Below, one piece after another: positions 1-6,293 of a DNA stretch of 7,752 nt. A program made the position numbers and the translations under genes. Origin of the DNA: Amphritea sp. (GTDB lineage: Bacteria; Pseudomonadota; Gammaproteobacteria; Pseudomonadales; Nitrincolaceae); assembly GCA_024679635.1 (NCBI GenBank), contig JAIBDA010000061.1, forward strand, positions 1-7,752, in the 5' to 3' direction. Below the pieces are notes generated by a model. The model made no database searches. It was given only the letters and a program-made list of their open reading frames with translations, and was not told the origin of the DNA. Every line of letters starts with the position of its first letter. The first letter of the stretch is position 1.

Positions 1-16
1 CATCAGAGATGTTCAT
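1..16 (-). CDS. prmC: Probable start of prmC (RF1/RF2 N5-glutamine methyltransferase), partial
   Basis: On the minus strand an ATG at 16-14 opens a frame reading M-N-I-S-D before the window ends, 11 bases after the prfA stop. prmC (hemK) very commonly follows prfA; it methylates the glutamine of the GGQ motif of RF1 and RF2. Only five codons are visible and no domain can be seen, so the call rests on position and on a plausible N-terminus. No strong ribosome binding site precedes the ATG; a GAGGA lies inside the end of prfA but about 20 bases away. It could also be a chance ATG with the true start further on. Confidence 0.4.
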
Positions 17-27
17 TTGCAGAGCGA

Positions 28-1116
28 TCAACTGTCCTCAGACAGAGCGCCCAACTGCTCAGCCTGATACTCGTTAACCAACGGGTCAACCACAGATCCT
101 AACGCCCCTTCCATCACTTCCTGAAGTTTATACAGCGTGAGGTTGATGCGATGATCAGTAATTCGTCCCTGTGGATAATTATATGTCCGGATACGCTCCG
201 AGCGATCGCCGCTACCCACCAGGGATTTACGGGTACTGGCCTGCGAAGCATCATGACGTTCCTGCTCCGCCGCTTGCAAACGGGACGCCAGTAAAGACAT
301 CGCTTTGGCGCGGTTCTTATGCTGTGAACGTTCTTCCTGACACTCAACTACCACGCCGGTAGGAATATGAGTAAGACGGATGGCCGAGTCAGTTTTGTTG
401 ACGTGCTGACCGCCAGCACCGGAGGCACGGAATGTATCAACCCGCAGATCGGCCTTATTAATCTCGATATCGCTGACCTCATCCATCTCAGGCATCACTG
501 CCACGGTACAGGCTGAGGTATGAACACGTCCCTGAGATTCAGTTTCAGGCACCCGCTGCACCCGATGGGCACCCGACTCAAATTTCAAGCGGGAATAAAC
601 ATCCTTGCCTACTATGCGCGAGATGACCTCTTTATAACCCCCGTGATCACCTTCGTTGGCACTGATAATCTCCAGTTTCCAACCCTGATTTTCAGCATAA
701 CGGCTATACATCCGCAACAGATCGCCAGAGAAAATTGCCGCCTCATCACCACCGGTGCCCGCACGCACTTCCACAAAAACGTTGCGGGAATCATTAGGAT
801 CCTTCGGTAATAACAGAACTTGCAGCTCCTGCGCCAGAGTTTCAATACTCTCCTTCGCTCCGGTAAATTCCTCTTTGGCCATCTCCCGCATATCCGGGTC
901 TGAATCTTCCAACATCAGTTTGGCTTCTTCCAAATCATTCTGAGCTGCCAGATAGGATTGAAAGCACTTAACGACCGGCTCCAATTCAGAGTATTCCATT
1001 GAGTAAGCACGAAACGTATTCTGATCATTGATTACCGTCGCATCGCCCAGCAATGCTGCCAGCTCTTCATATCGATCGGCCAGAATTTCCAGTTTCAGAG
1101 CTATAGATTCTTTCAT
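28..1116 (-). CDS. prfA: Peptide chain release factor 1 (RF1)
   Basis: RF1 reads UAA and UAG stop codons in the ribosomal A site and triggers hydrolysis of peptidyl-tRNA. The 362-residue product is full length for the family (about 360). It shows the class-I release factor layout: an N-terminal helical region (about 1-100), the [11 protein letters not shown] segment (about 117-127), the codon-recognition PxT motif as P-E-T at 190-192 inside [13 protein letters not shown], and the catalytic GGQ at 235-237 within [13 protein letters not shown]. The PxT tripeptide, rather than the SPF of RF2, makes it RF1. There is no programmed frameshift, which also fits RF1. It lies six bases after hemA and its start overlaps no good Shine-Dalgarno sequence, so translation is probably coupled to hemA. 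The GGQ glutamine would be the substrate of PrmC, whose gene probably follows. Confidence 0.98.
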   Translation of the reverse strand: MKESIALKLEILADRYEELAALLGDATVINDQNTFRAYSMEYSELEPVVKCFQSYLAAQNDLEEAKLMLEDSDPDMREMAKEEFTGAKESIETLAQELQVLLLPKDPNDSRNVFVEVRAGTGGDEAAIFSGDLLRMYSRYAENQGWKLEIISANEGDHGGYKEVISRIVGKDVYSRLKFESGAHRVQRVPETESQGRVHTSACTVAVMPEMDEVSDIEINKADLRVDTFRASGAGGQHVNKTDSAIRLTHIPTGVVVECQEERSQHKNRAKAMSLLASRLQAAEQERHDASQASTRKSLVGSGDRSERIRTYNYPQGRITDHRINLTLYKLQEVMEGALGSVVDPLVNEYQAEQLGALSEDS

Positions 1117-1122
1117 CGCTAC

Positions 1123-2391
1123 TCAGTCTTCTTTTACATTATGAGACAGCTGGTACAGGTCCTGTGCCATCTCGAGATAGTCGTCACGCCCCTCAGCACT
1201 GGCTTTTCTCAGCTGTACTGTGGGGCTGTGGAGAAATTTATTGGTCAGACCGCGAGCCAGGTTATTTAACACCTCATCCGCTGGCTTGCCATTACTCAGC
1301 TGACGCAGCGCTTTTTCAAGCTCAGTGTCACGCAGCTGTTCTGTTTGCTGACGCAGCGCCATCACCGTTTCTACCGCACCCAGCGCCCGAAGCTGACGCA
1401 TAAAATCAACGGCACCCACTTCCACCAGTGTTTCAGCTTCCATGGCAGCGGTTTCACGACTGCGGACGTTCTCCTCGATCACCTCTTTCAGGTCATCGAC
1501 GGTATAAAGGTATACATCATCCAGGTCGGCCACTTCCGGTTCAATATCCCGGGGAACCGCGATATCCACCATAAAGACAGGCCGGTGTTTACGCTTTTTT
1601 AAGGCAGACTCTACCGCACCCTTACCCAGAATCGGCAGCTGACTGGCGGTAGATGAGATAACAATATCAGCATCTTCCAACGCTTCAGGTATATCACCTA
1701 GCATTATTGCCCGGGCATTAAATTCATCAGCCAGCGCTTCTGCACGCACCAGAGTCCGGTTCGCTACAGTCATCTGTTGCACACCGGCCTCCGATAGATG
1801 CCGCGCTACCAGTTCAATGGTTTCACCCGCACCGATCAGTAATGCTTTACTTTGACTTAGATCGGAAAAGATATGCTGCGCCAGGCTAACAGAGGCATAT
1901 GCAACAGAAACCGGATTTTCTCCGATAGCAGTGTCAGTGCGTACTTTCTTCGCCACCGCAAAGGTCTGCTGGAACAACCGTGCCAATTCAGCCCCGACAA
2001 CGCCTGCATCCTGAGAGACCGCATAACAGGACTTCAGCTGCCCCAGAATCTGAGGTTCACCTAACACCAATGAATCAAGCCCGCTGGCGACCCGCATCAT
2101 ATGCTGGGCTGCATCCTGATTCCAATGCGCATAGCTGCAGCCTTGCAGCTCATCAGGGTCGAGACGATGGTAACTACCCAGCCACTCCAGCAATGCCCGG
2201 GTACCTTCCAACTCAGTCGAGCAATAAAGCTCAGTACGGTTACAGGTAGAAAGAATCGCCACCTCTTTCAGGTGAGCAAGTTCGCAGGCTTGTGCCAACG
2301 CCTCGGCCATCTGCTCCGGCGCGAAAGCAACCTTCTCCCGAACGGATACCGAAGCGGTCTTGTGATTAATACCTAACGCGAGCAAAGCCAT
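1123..2391 (-). CDS. hemA: Glutamyl-tRNA reductase
   Basis: HemA reduces glutamyl-tRNA(Glu) with NADPH to glutamate-1-semialdehyde, the first committed step of C5-pathway tetrapyrrole (heme, siroheme, cobalamin) synthesis. From the ATG at 2391 the protein has 422 residues (E. coli 418). It carries [13 protein letters not shown] at the N-terminus, the catalytic cysteine as C50 in STCNRTELY, the GEPQILGQ segment at 111-118, the nucleotide-binding IGAGETIE region around 186-193, ANRT at 210-213 and [12 protein letters not shown] at 276-287. The C-terminal helical dimerisation region completes the fold. The open frame extends five codons upstream to a GTG at 2406. I prefer the ATG because the E. 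coli protein begins [13 protein letters not shown] and because this start places the catalytic cysteine at 50, as in E. coli. Neither start has a convincing Shine-Dalgarno sequence. It heads the hemA-prfA unit. Confidence 0.97.
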   Translation of the reverse strand: MALLALGINHKTASVSVREKVAFAPEQMAEALAQACELAHLKEVAILSTCNRTELYCSTELEGTRALLEWLGSYHRLDPDELQGCSYAHWNQDAAQHMMRVASGLDSLVLGEPQILGQLKSCYAVSQDAGVVGAELARLFQQTFAVAKKVRTDTAIGENPVSVAYASVSLAQHIFSDLSQSKALLIGAGETIELVARHLSEAGVQQMTVANRTLVRAEALADEFNARAIMLGDIPEALEDADIVISSTASQLPILGKGAVESALKKRKHRPVFMVDIAVPRDIEPEVADLDDVYLYTVDDLKEVIEENVRSRETAAMEAETLVEVGAVDFMRQLRALGAVETVMALRQQTEQLRDTELEKALRQLSNGKPADEVLNNLARGLTNKFLHSPTVQLRKASAEGRDDYLEMAQDLYQLSHNVKED

Positions 2392-2427
2392 ATAGGAAAA
2401 CGACACCCAGATTTAAAATAGCGCGTA

Positions 2428-2456
2428 ATAATACACTTTATTAAGGGAAAGGTTAA
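2428..2456 (-). promoter_or_regulatory. Predicted sigma70 promoter of hemA-prfA
   Basis: Read on the minus strand, TTAACC (2456-2451) is followed after exactly 17 bases by TATTAT (2433-2428). The -10 hexamer matches five of six consensus bases and the -35 four of six. A GC-rich discriminator, TACGCGC, follows, of the kind linked to growth-rate or stringent control. Transcription would start near 2421 and give a leader of about 30 bases to the ATG at 2391. This is a prediction from sequence alone. Confidence 0.55.
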
Positions 2457-2503
2457 AAAACCAAGGCCGGATCAGATCAATTTTTTACTATTTACACCCA
2501 GAT

Positions 2504-2533
2504 ATGACAACAGCCCCGAGATTCATCTATAGT
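2504..2533 (+). promoter_or_regulatory. Predicted sigma70 promoter of the TPR lipoprotein-lolB unit
   Basis: ATGACA (2504-2509) is followed after 18 bases by TATAGT (2528-2533), five of six consensus bases in each hexamer. The start of transcription would be near 2540, leaving a leader of about 32 bases. It lies back to back with the hemA promoter in the 180-base gap 2392-2571. Apart from the two promoters that gap is AT-rich with a run of A/T tracts, and I see no clear operator or small gene in it. Confidence 0.5.
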
Positions 2534-2571
2534 GGAGCCTCCATCTATTTGCGACAGATAAGATCAGCTAA

Positions 2572-4299
2572 ATGAAAGCACCTAATCTCACGACAGCTAT
2601 CGCGACAACATTTATAGCCACCTTGTTAGGCATCAGCGGATGTACCAGCCAACTTAACAAACCAGCAGTTACAGCAGCTGAAACACCGCTGCCAAAAGTA
2701 GAATATGTACCTGGCGAACTTAACCGGGAAACCCTCTATGACCTGGTTGTAGCGGAAATAGCCGGGCAGCGAAAAGCCTTTGACCTATCTCTGGATAACT
2801 ACCTTCACCAGGCTCAACTAACAGGTGATCCGGCCATCGCCAAACGGGCGACCTATATCGCTCAATATTTGCATCAAGCTGACCAGACCTTGCTGGCCAG
2901 TACATTATGGCAACAGGCTGAGCCTGAAAACCCTGAGCCCTACCAGATAGCCGCCAGCCTTCTGCTGCGCAAAGGTGAGTTTGCTACCGCACTGCCCCTA
3001 CTAAGAAAAGCTCTCAGCCACTCTAATCCGCAAACCCTGATGGTCATCAGCGCTCAGACAAAACAGTTCAGCGCCGAAGAGGCTGAGGCCTATATCCAAC
3101 TGTTGGAGGAATTCGCTGCCGATGAAACAGATGCAACCCTGCTAACAACCTTAGGCCTGCTGTACAAACAGCAAGGCAATGACGAGCAAGCGTTAAAGCG
3201 CTTTAATGCTGCCATTCAAGCAGAACCTGAGCACCTTGAAGCGATCATTCAAAAAGCAGAGTTACTACGAACTCAGAACAAGTTCAGACAAGCTATCGTG
3301 ATTCTTGAATCACAAATGGAGAAAGGCACAGCTGATCAGCAGCTCTATACGCTATACGTACAACTACTGTTCCAGTCAAAACAGTTAAAAAAGGGCAGCG
3401 AACAGGCGCAGCTGCTGGTCGATAGTTTTCCAAATGAGCCTCAACTAAGTTTTTATGTTGCTCTGCTCCTATTAGAAAACGAACAGACTGAGCAAAGCCG
3501 AAAAATAATGAAAGACCTGCTTATTCGCTACCCGGACAATACCACTCCCCACTACTATCTGGGCTTGGTTGAACAGCAGGAAGGCAATACTGAGCTGGCA
3601 CTCGATCATTTCCTTAAAGTCCGGGACAATAATAATCTGCTACCGGCTTACCGACGTATAGCAACCCTGCTGGACCACCCAAGTGATCGCCTTCGTCTCC
3701 AAGAAATAATTCAGCAGGCCCGCAACAGCATTCCTGAAATAAGCACTCAGCTTTATGTTATGGAAGCCGAGTGGCTTAATCTTAACGACTATAAAGGTAC
3801 TGCTCTCAGCGTTCTCGACGAAGCCTTGCAGCAACACCAGGATGACGTCAGCCTACTGTATACAAGGGCGATGATACTTGAGCCTCAAGACATTCAACTG
3901 ATAGAACGCGATCTTCGCCGAGTCATTGAACTGGAACCGGATAACAGCATGGCACTCAACGCACTGGGCTATACCCTATCACTCTATACCGATCGCTTTG
4001 ATGAAGCCTTTGAACTGATAACGGAAGCATTCAGGCTCAAACCGAATGACCCTGCCATTCTCGACAGTATGGGATGGATCTTACTGAAACAAGGTAAAGC
4101 AGCAGAAGCGGTCAACTTTCTTCAACAAGCTTACGACCAGTTTCCCGATCCAGAAGTAAGCGCTCACCTTATCCAGGCTTATCAGGCATCTGGGCAGTTA
4201 CAGAGAGCTGAAAAACTTTTACAACAAGAGCTTCTCAAGCACCCTGGGAATGATTTTCTGATGGATGCGGCAACCTCCATAGATAAGCCACAGGAATAA
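2572..4299 (+). CDS. lbcA: TPR-repeat outer-membrane lipoprotein, LbcA-like (Pseudomonas PA4667 family)
   Basis: The 575-residue product begins with a lipoprotein signal peptide: a charged start, a hydrophobic stretch (about 8-20) and a lipobox I21-S22-G23-C24, with T after the cysteine rather than Asp, which favours sorting to the outer membrane. After a short linker the rest is helical TPR-type repeat. The clearest units are near 123-150, 187-220, 222-250, 292-320, 325-350, 460-492, 494-524 and 528-558. The C-terminal repeats (LNALGYTLS... and AILDSMGWILLKQGKAAEA) are the most family-typical. In Pseudomonas the gene between hemA and lolB encodes LbcA, a lipoprotein of similar size reported to bind the periplasmic protease CtpA and help it degrade cell-wall hydrolases. 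Position, length and architecture all agree, so I infer that role here; no ctpA is in the window. The ribosome binding site is weak. The stop is three bases before lolB, so the two are surely co-transcribed. Confidence 0.8.
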   Translation: MKAPNLTTAIATTFIATLLGISGCTSQLNKPAVTAAETPLPKVEYVPGELNRETLYDLVVAEIAGQRKAFDLSLDNYLHQAQLTGDPAIAKRATYIAQYLHQADQTLLASTLWQQAEPENPEPYQIAASLLLRKGEFATALPLLRKALSHSNPQTLMVISAQTKQFSAEEAEAYIQLLEEFAADETDATLLTTLGLLYKQQGNDEQALKRFNAAIQAEPEHLEAIIQKAELLRTQNKFRQAIVILESQMEKGTADQQLYTLYVQLLFQSKQLKKGSEQAQLLVDSFPNEPQLSFYVALLLLENEQTEQSRKIMKDLLIRYPDNTTPHYYLGLVEQQEGNTELALDHFLKVRDNNNLLPAYRRIATLLDHPSDRLRLQEIIQQARNSIPEISTQLYVMEAEWLNLNDYKGTALSVLDEALQQHQDDVSLLYTRAMILEPQDIQLIERDLRRVIELEPDNSMALNALGYTLSLYTDRFDEAFELITEAFRLKPNDPAILDSMGWILLKQGKAAEAVNFLQQAYDQFPDPEVSAHLIQAYQASGQLQRAEKLLQQELLKHPGNDFLMDAATSIDKPQE

Positions 4300-4302
4300 A
4301 CC

Positions 4303-4899
4303 TTGAAGATTCTTGTACTTATTCTATCTACGACATTACTGTTGACGGGCTGCTCTGGCCTGACACAAAAACAGGACACTGCAGCCCTAACGTACTCATG
4401 GGATGAATTGCAGCAGGCGTTACTCACCGCAGATAGTTGGCAGCTCAGAGGGAAAATTGGCATACGTACCCCCAGCGAAAATCAAAGCGCCAGCCTCTAT
4501 TGGCAGCAACAACAACAGCACTATCAGATCGAACTCACCGGGCCTTTAGGGCAAGGCGGCGCCCGAATCGACGGTGATGGTGAAGGAATTACGATCAACA
4601 TAGCCGGTGAAGACCCTCTCTGGGCTGCATCGCCTGAGTTACTGATGGAGCAAACTCTTGGCTGGCAATTCCCGGTTCAGCAGCTGCTGTACTGGGTCCG
4701 TGGTATTCCAGCACCCGGGCAGCCATTCGAACTAAGTTTAAACCAGCAAAGACCGCAGAAAATCATCCAGAACAACTGGGAAATCAACTACTTACGATTT
4801 AGCAATCAACAGGGCTATTCCCTGCCGGAAAAACTCACTATCAGCCAGAATGAACTGCGCCTTACTATCATTGCAAAAGAGTGGCAGATCCAGCTCTGA
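4303..4899 (+). CDS. lolB: Outer-membrane lipoprotein receptor LolB
   Basis: LolB takes lipoproteins from the periplasmic carrier LolA and inserts them in the inner leaflet of the outer membrane; it is itself a lipoprotein. The 198-residue product (E. coli 207) has a signal peptide with lipobox L14-T15-G16-C17 and S at the next position, fitting outer-membrane sorting. The family core follows: WQLRGKIGIRT (46-56), YWQQ with the Q-rich stretch (66-72), and a GPLG turn at 80-83. Its L82 aligns with E. coli mature Leu68, the exposed loop leucine important for lipoprotein insertion. LLYWVRGIPAPG (128-139) is also typical. The start is TTG at 4303: an AGGA at 4292-4295 sits seven bases upstream, inside the end of the preceding gene, and no ATG allows the signal peptide. 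ispE, the usual next gene, is absent. Confidence 0.93.
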   Translation: MKILVLILSTTLLLTGCSGLTQKQDTAALTYSWDELQQALLTADSWQLRGKIGIRTPSENQSASLYWQQQQQHYQIELTGPLGQGGARIDGDGEGITINIAGEDPLWAASPELLMEQTLGWQFPVQQLLYWVRGIPAPGQPFELSLNQQRPQKIIQNNWEINYLRFSNQQGYSLPEKLTISQNELRLTIIAKEWQIQL

Positions 4900-4925
4900 A
4901 ATTGACGTTTTTCAGCGGCATTCGT

Positions 4926-4954
4926 TTGACTTTAACTGTTCGTTCCGGGAAAAT
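4926..4954 (+). promoter_or_regulatory. Predicted stable-RNA promoter of tRNA-Gln
   Basis: TTGACT (4926-4931) is followed after 17 bases by GAAAAT (4949-4954), and then by the GC-rich discriminator GTGCGCC. A strong -35 with a GC-rich discriminator is typical of stringently controlled tRNA promoters. The start would be near 4961, giving a 5' leader of about 36 bases for RNase P removal. The leader can fold a short hairpin (CCGG 4969-4972 with CCGG 4980-4983). The 97 bases between lolB and the tRNA hold nothing else that I can recognise. Confidence 0.5.
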
Positions 4955-4996
4955 GTGCGCCTCTTTTACCGGGCAATGACCGGAATTAAGAGTTAC

Positions 4997-5071
4997 TGGG
5001 GTATAGCCAAGCGGTAAGGCAACGGGTTTTGATCTCGTCATGCGGAGGTTCGAATCCTCCTACCCCAGCCA
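4997..5071 (+). tRNA. glnX-like: tRNA-Gln (anticodon UUG)
   Basis: A complete cloverleaf of 75 bases including an encoded CCA. The acceptor stem TGGGGTA (4997-5003) pairs with TACCCCA (5061-5067), followed by discriminator G and CCA (5069-5071). The D arm is GCC/GGC with the AAGCGGTAA loop. The anticodon stem ACGGG (5022-5026) pairs with CTCGT (5034-5038) around the loop TTTTGAT with anticodon TTG (5029-5031), which reads CAA and, by wobble, CAG. The T arm CGGAG/TCCTC-like stem encloses GTTCGAA. A weak first pair region and U-rich anticodon loop are normal for tRNA-Gln. It sits upstream of prs, as in related gammaproteobacteria. Confidence 0.97.
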
Positions 5072-5114
5072 TCTTAAACCCTGCTTTCATAGCACCAGGC
5101 TAAAGAGAATGGCC

Positions 5115-5138
5115 GGGCAGCACTACCTGACCCTTTTT
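5115..5138 (+). terminator. Probable intrinsic terminator after tRNA-Gln
   Basis: GGGCAG (5115-5120) pairs with CTG plus CCC (5127-5129 and 5131-5133, one bulged A at 5130) around the loop CACTAC, and five T residues follow directly (5134-5138). The six-pair stem with a bulge is modest, so termination may be partial, letting some transcripts run on into prs. Confidence 0.45.
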
Positions 5139-5207
5139 ATGAGGTTTAAGTAAAGCGCGAGCCCCGTTGAAATTATGAAAGAATCTCAATTAAACGACTG
5201 TAGATCC

Positions 5208-5225
5208 GAGAAGGTAGACATTGTG
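5208..5225 (+). promoter_or_regulatory. Ribosome binding site that decides the prs start
   Basis: GAGAAGG at 5208-5214 is a good Shine-Dalgarno sequence and is eight bases from the GTG at 5223-5225. It lies inside the frame that would be coding if the ATG at 5175 were used. This supports GTG initiation and a 5' untranslated region covering 5175-5222. Confidence 0.65.
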
Positions 5226-6164
5226 CCTAAAATGATGGTCTTCACTGGCAATGCAAATCGCCAGCTGGCTGAAAAAGTAGTAGAGCGCCTCGATATTCCC
5301 ATGGGCGAAGCCACCGTAACAAAATTCAGCGATGGCGAGATCAGCGTTGAGATTCATGAGAACGCACGAGGCAAAGATGTATTTATCATCCAGCCAACTT
5401 GCGCTCCCACTAATGACAACCTGATGGAACTGATTGTGATGGCTGACGCACTGCGTCGAGGCTCTGCCAGCCGAATCACTGCTGTAATTCCTTATTACGG
5501 CTACGCTCGCCAGGATCGTCGTCCGCGCTCTGCTCGGGTTGCTATCAGCGCCAAAGTAGTCGCTGACATGCTGGCAGGTGTAGGTATCGACCGGGTATTG
5601 ACCGTCGATCTGCACGCTGACCAGATCCAGGGATTCTTTGATATCCCTGTAGATAACGTATACGGCTCTCCGGTTCTGCTGGATGAGATCGCCCGTCAGA
5701 GTTATGACAACCCTATTGTTGTCTCTCCTGATGTTGGTGGTGTAGTTCGCGCCAGAGCTGTTGCCAAACAACTGGGTTGTGATCTGGCTATCATCGACAA
5801 GCGTCGTGAAAAAGCCAATGAAGCTCAGGTAATGAACCTGATCGGTGATGTCCAGGGTCGTACCTGTATTCTGGTAGACGACATGTGTGATACCGCTGGC
5901 ACGCTGTGTAAAGCAGCGGGAGCCCTGAAAGCTAACGGCGCTGAGAAAGTTGTTGCTTACGCCACCCATGCAGTATTGTCTGGCGCAGCGATCAGCAACA
6001 TCACCGGCTCGGAGCTGGACGAACTGGTTGTGACGGATACTATCCCGCTCAGCGAAGCTGCTGCGAATTGCCGTCAGATCCGTCAGTTAACGCTGGCACC
6101 AATGCTGGCAGAAGCGGTACGCCGCGTCTGCAATGAAGAATCTATCAGCGCCATGTTCCGCTAA
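5223..6164 (+). CDS. prs: Ribose-phosphate pyrophosphokinase (PRPP synthetase), class I
   Basis: Prs makes PRPP and AMP from ribose 5-phosphate and ATP in the cytosol, supplying purine, pyrimidine, histidine, tryptophan and NAD synthesis. From the GTG at 5223 the protein has 313 residues (E. coli 315). Visible landmarks are FTGN near the N-terminus, [11 protein letters not shown] (34-44), [11 protein letters not shown] (60-70), the [10 protein letters not shown] nucleotide-binding loop (91-100), [12 protein letters not shown] (129-140, with H131), the KRR loop (193-195) and the PRPP loop [11 protein letters not shown] (217-227). The end NEESISAMF matches E. coli. The frame is open back to an ATG at 5175, but the GTG is preferred: the E. 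coli protein begins MPDMKLFAGN where this one reads [10 protein letters not shown], and GAGAAGG (5208-5214) lies eight bases before it. The ATG has no such site. A weak TTGAAA at 5167-5172 could be a -35 element. I see no PurR-type box upstream. Codon use is biased as in highly expressed genes. Confidence 0.97.
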   Translation: MPKMMVFTGNANRQLAEKVVERLDIPMGEATVTKFSDGEISVEIHENARGKDVFIIQPTCAPTNDNLMELIVMADALRRGSASRITAVIPYYGYARQDRRPRSARVAISAKVVADMLAGVGIDRVLTVDLHADQIQGFFDIPVDNVYGSPVLLDEIARQSYDNPIVVSPDVGGVVRARAVAKQLGCDLAIIDKRREKANEAQVMNLIGDVQGRTCILVDDMCDTAGTLCKAAGALKANGAEKVVAYATHAVLSGAAISNITGSELDELVVTDTIPLSEAAANCRQIRQLTLAPMLAEAVRRVCNEESISAMFR

Positions 6165-6226
6165 GCCTTCGGGCATAGCTAACAGCTGATATAGATCCCA
6201 CATAGGGATAATGCGCCCGCAAGGGC
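6165..6226 (+). other. Row of small hairpins in the prs-rplY intergenic region
   Basis: Four short inverted repeats follow one another directly after the prs stop. They are GCC-TTCG-GGC (6165-6174, a stable UUCG tetraloop), AGCT-AAC-AGCT (6177-6187), ATCCC-ACATA-GGGAT (6195-6209) and GCCC-GCAA-GGGC (6215-6226, a GNRA loop). None has a T tract. The first can also pair with the fourth over about ten base pairs with two single-base bulges, enclosing the middle two. This could be a prs 3' end, an rplY leader structure or both. Each stem is short, so chance cannot be excluded. Confidence 0.4.
6207..6212 (+). promoter_or_regulatory. Possible -10 element of an rplY promoter
   Basis: GATAAT (6207-6212) matches five of six consensus -10 bases and is followed by GCGCCCGC, a GC-rich discriminator as seen at ribosomal-protein and stable-RNA promoters. 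No good -35 is present at 16-18 bases upstream; CTGATA at 6186-6191 is the nearest, with a short spacer. If real, the leader would be about 75 bases and would contain the whole terminator hairpin at 6236-6278. Confidence 0.3.
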
Positions 6227-6235
6227 TTACTCAAT

Positions 6236-6278
6236 AACTGCAAAGACCTGGTCGCAAGGTGTTTGCAGTTTTGTTTTT
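6236..6278 (+). terminator. Strong intrinsic terminator between prs and rplY
   Basis: AACTGCAAA (6236-6244) pairs perfectly with TTTGCAGTT (6262-6270). One G-G mismatch inside, ACCT (6246-6249) pairs with AGGT (6257-6260) around a seven-base loop. The tract TTGTTTTT follows at once (6271-6278). This is a textbook terminator for prs. It ends only 15 bases before the rplY ATG, so rplY must be transcribed either through it or from a promoter overlapping it. Confidence 0.85.
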
Positions 6279-6293
6279 ACTATAGGTATTAAA

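Noticed and set aside
2451..2462. GGTTAAAAAACC short inverted repeat
   Set aside because: A four-pair stem in an AT-rich promoter region overlapping the hemA -35; likely chance.
2469..2482. FNR/CRP-like half site (GATCAGATCAA) between hemA and the TPR gene
   Set aside because: Only one half matches an FNR consensus (ATCAA); the other half does not. Too weak to claim.
4901..5015. Frame open from lolB's end into the tRNA (reading IDVFQRHSF...)
   Set aside because: It has no start codon with a binding site, runs into the tRNA and does not resemble IspE or any other protein I know. Chance.
5175..5186. Twelve bases identical to the start of prfA (ATGAAAGAATCT)
   Set aside because: A short match, and the prs copy is probably not a start codon at all; coincidence rather than a repeat element.
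5072..5222. PurR operator in front of prs, as in E. coli
   Set aside because: No sequence resembling the 16-base PurR palindrome is present in this interval.
5190..5969. A 259-codon open frame on the minus strand opposite prs
   Set aside because: It is fully antisense to a highly conserved gene with biased codons, shows no recognisable domain and has no sign of its own promoter or binding site. Strong codon bias in prs explains the lack of stops.
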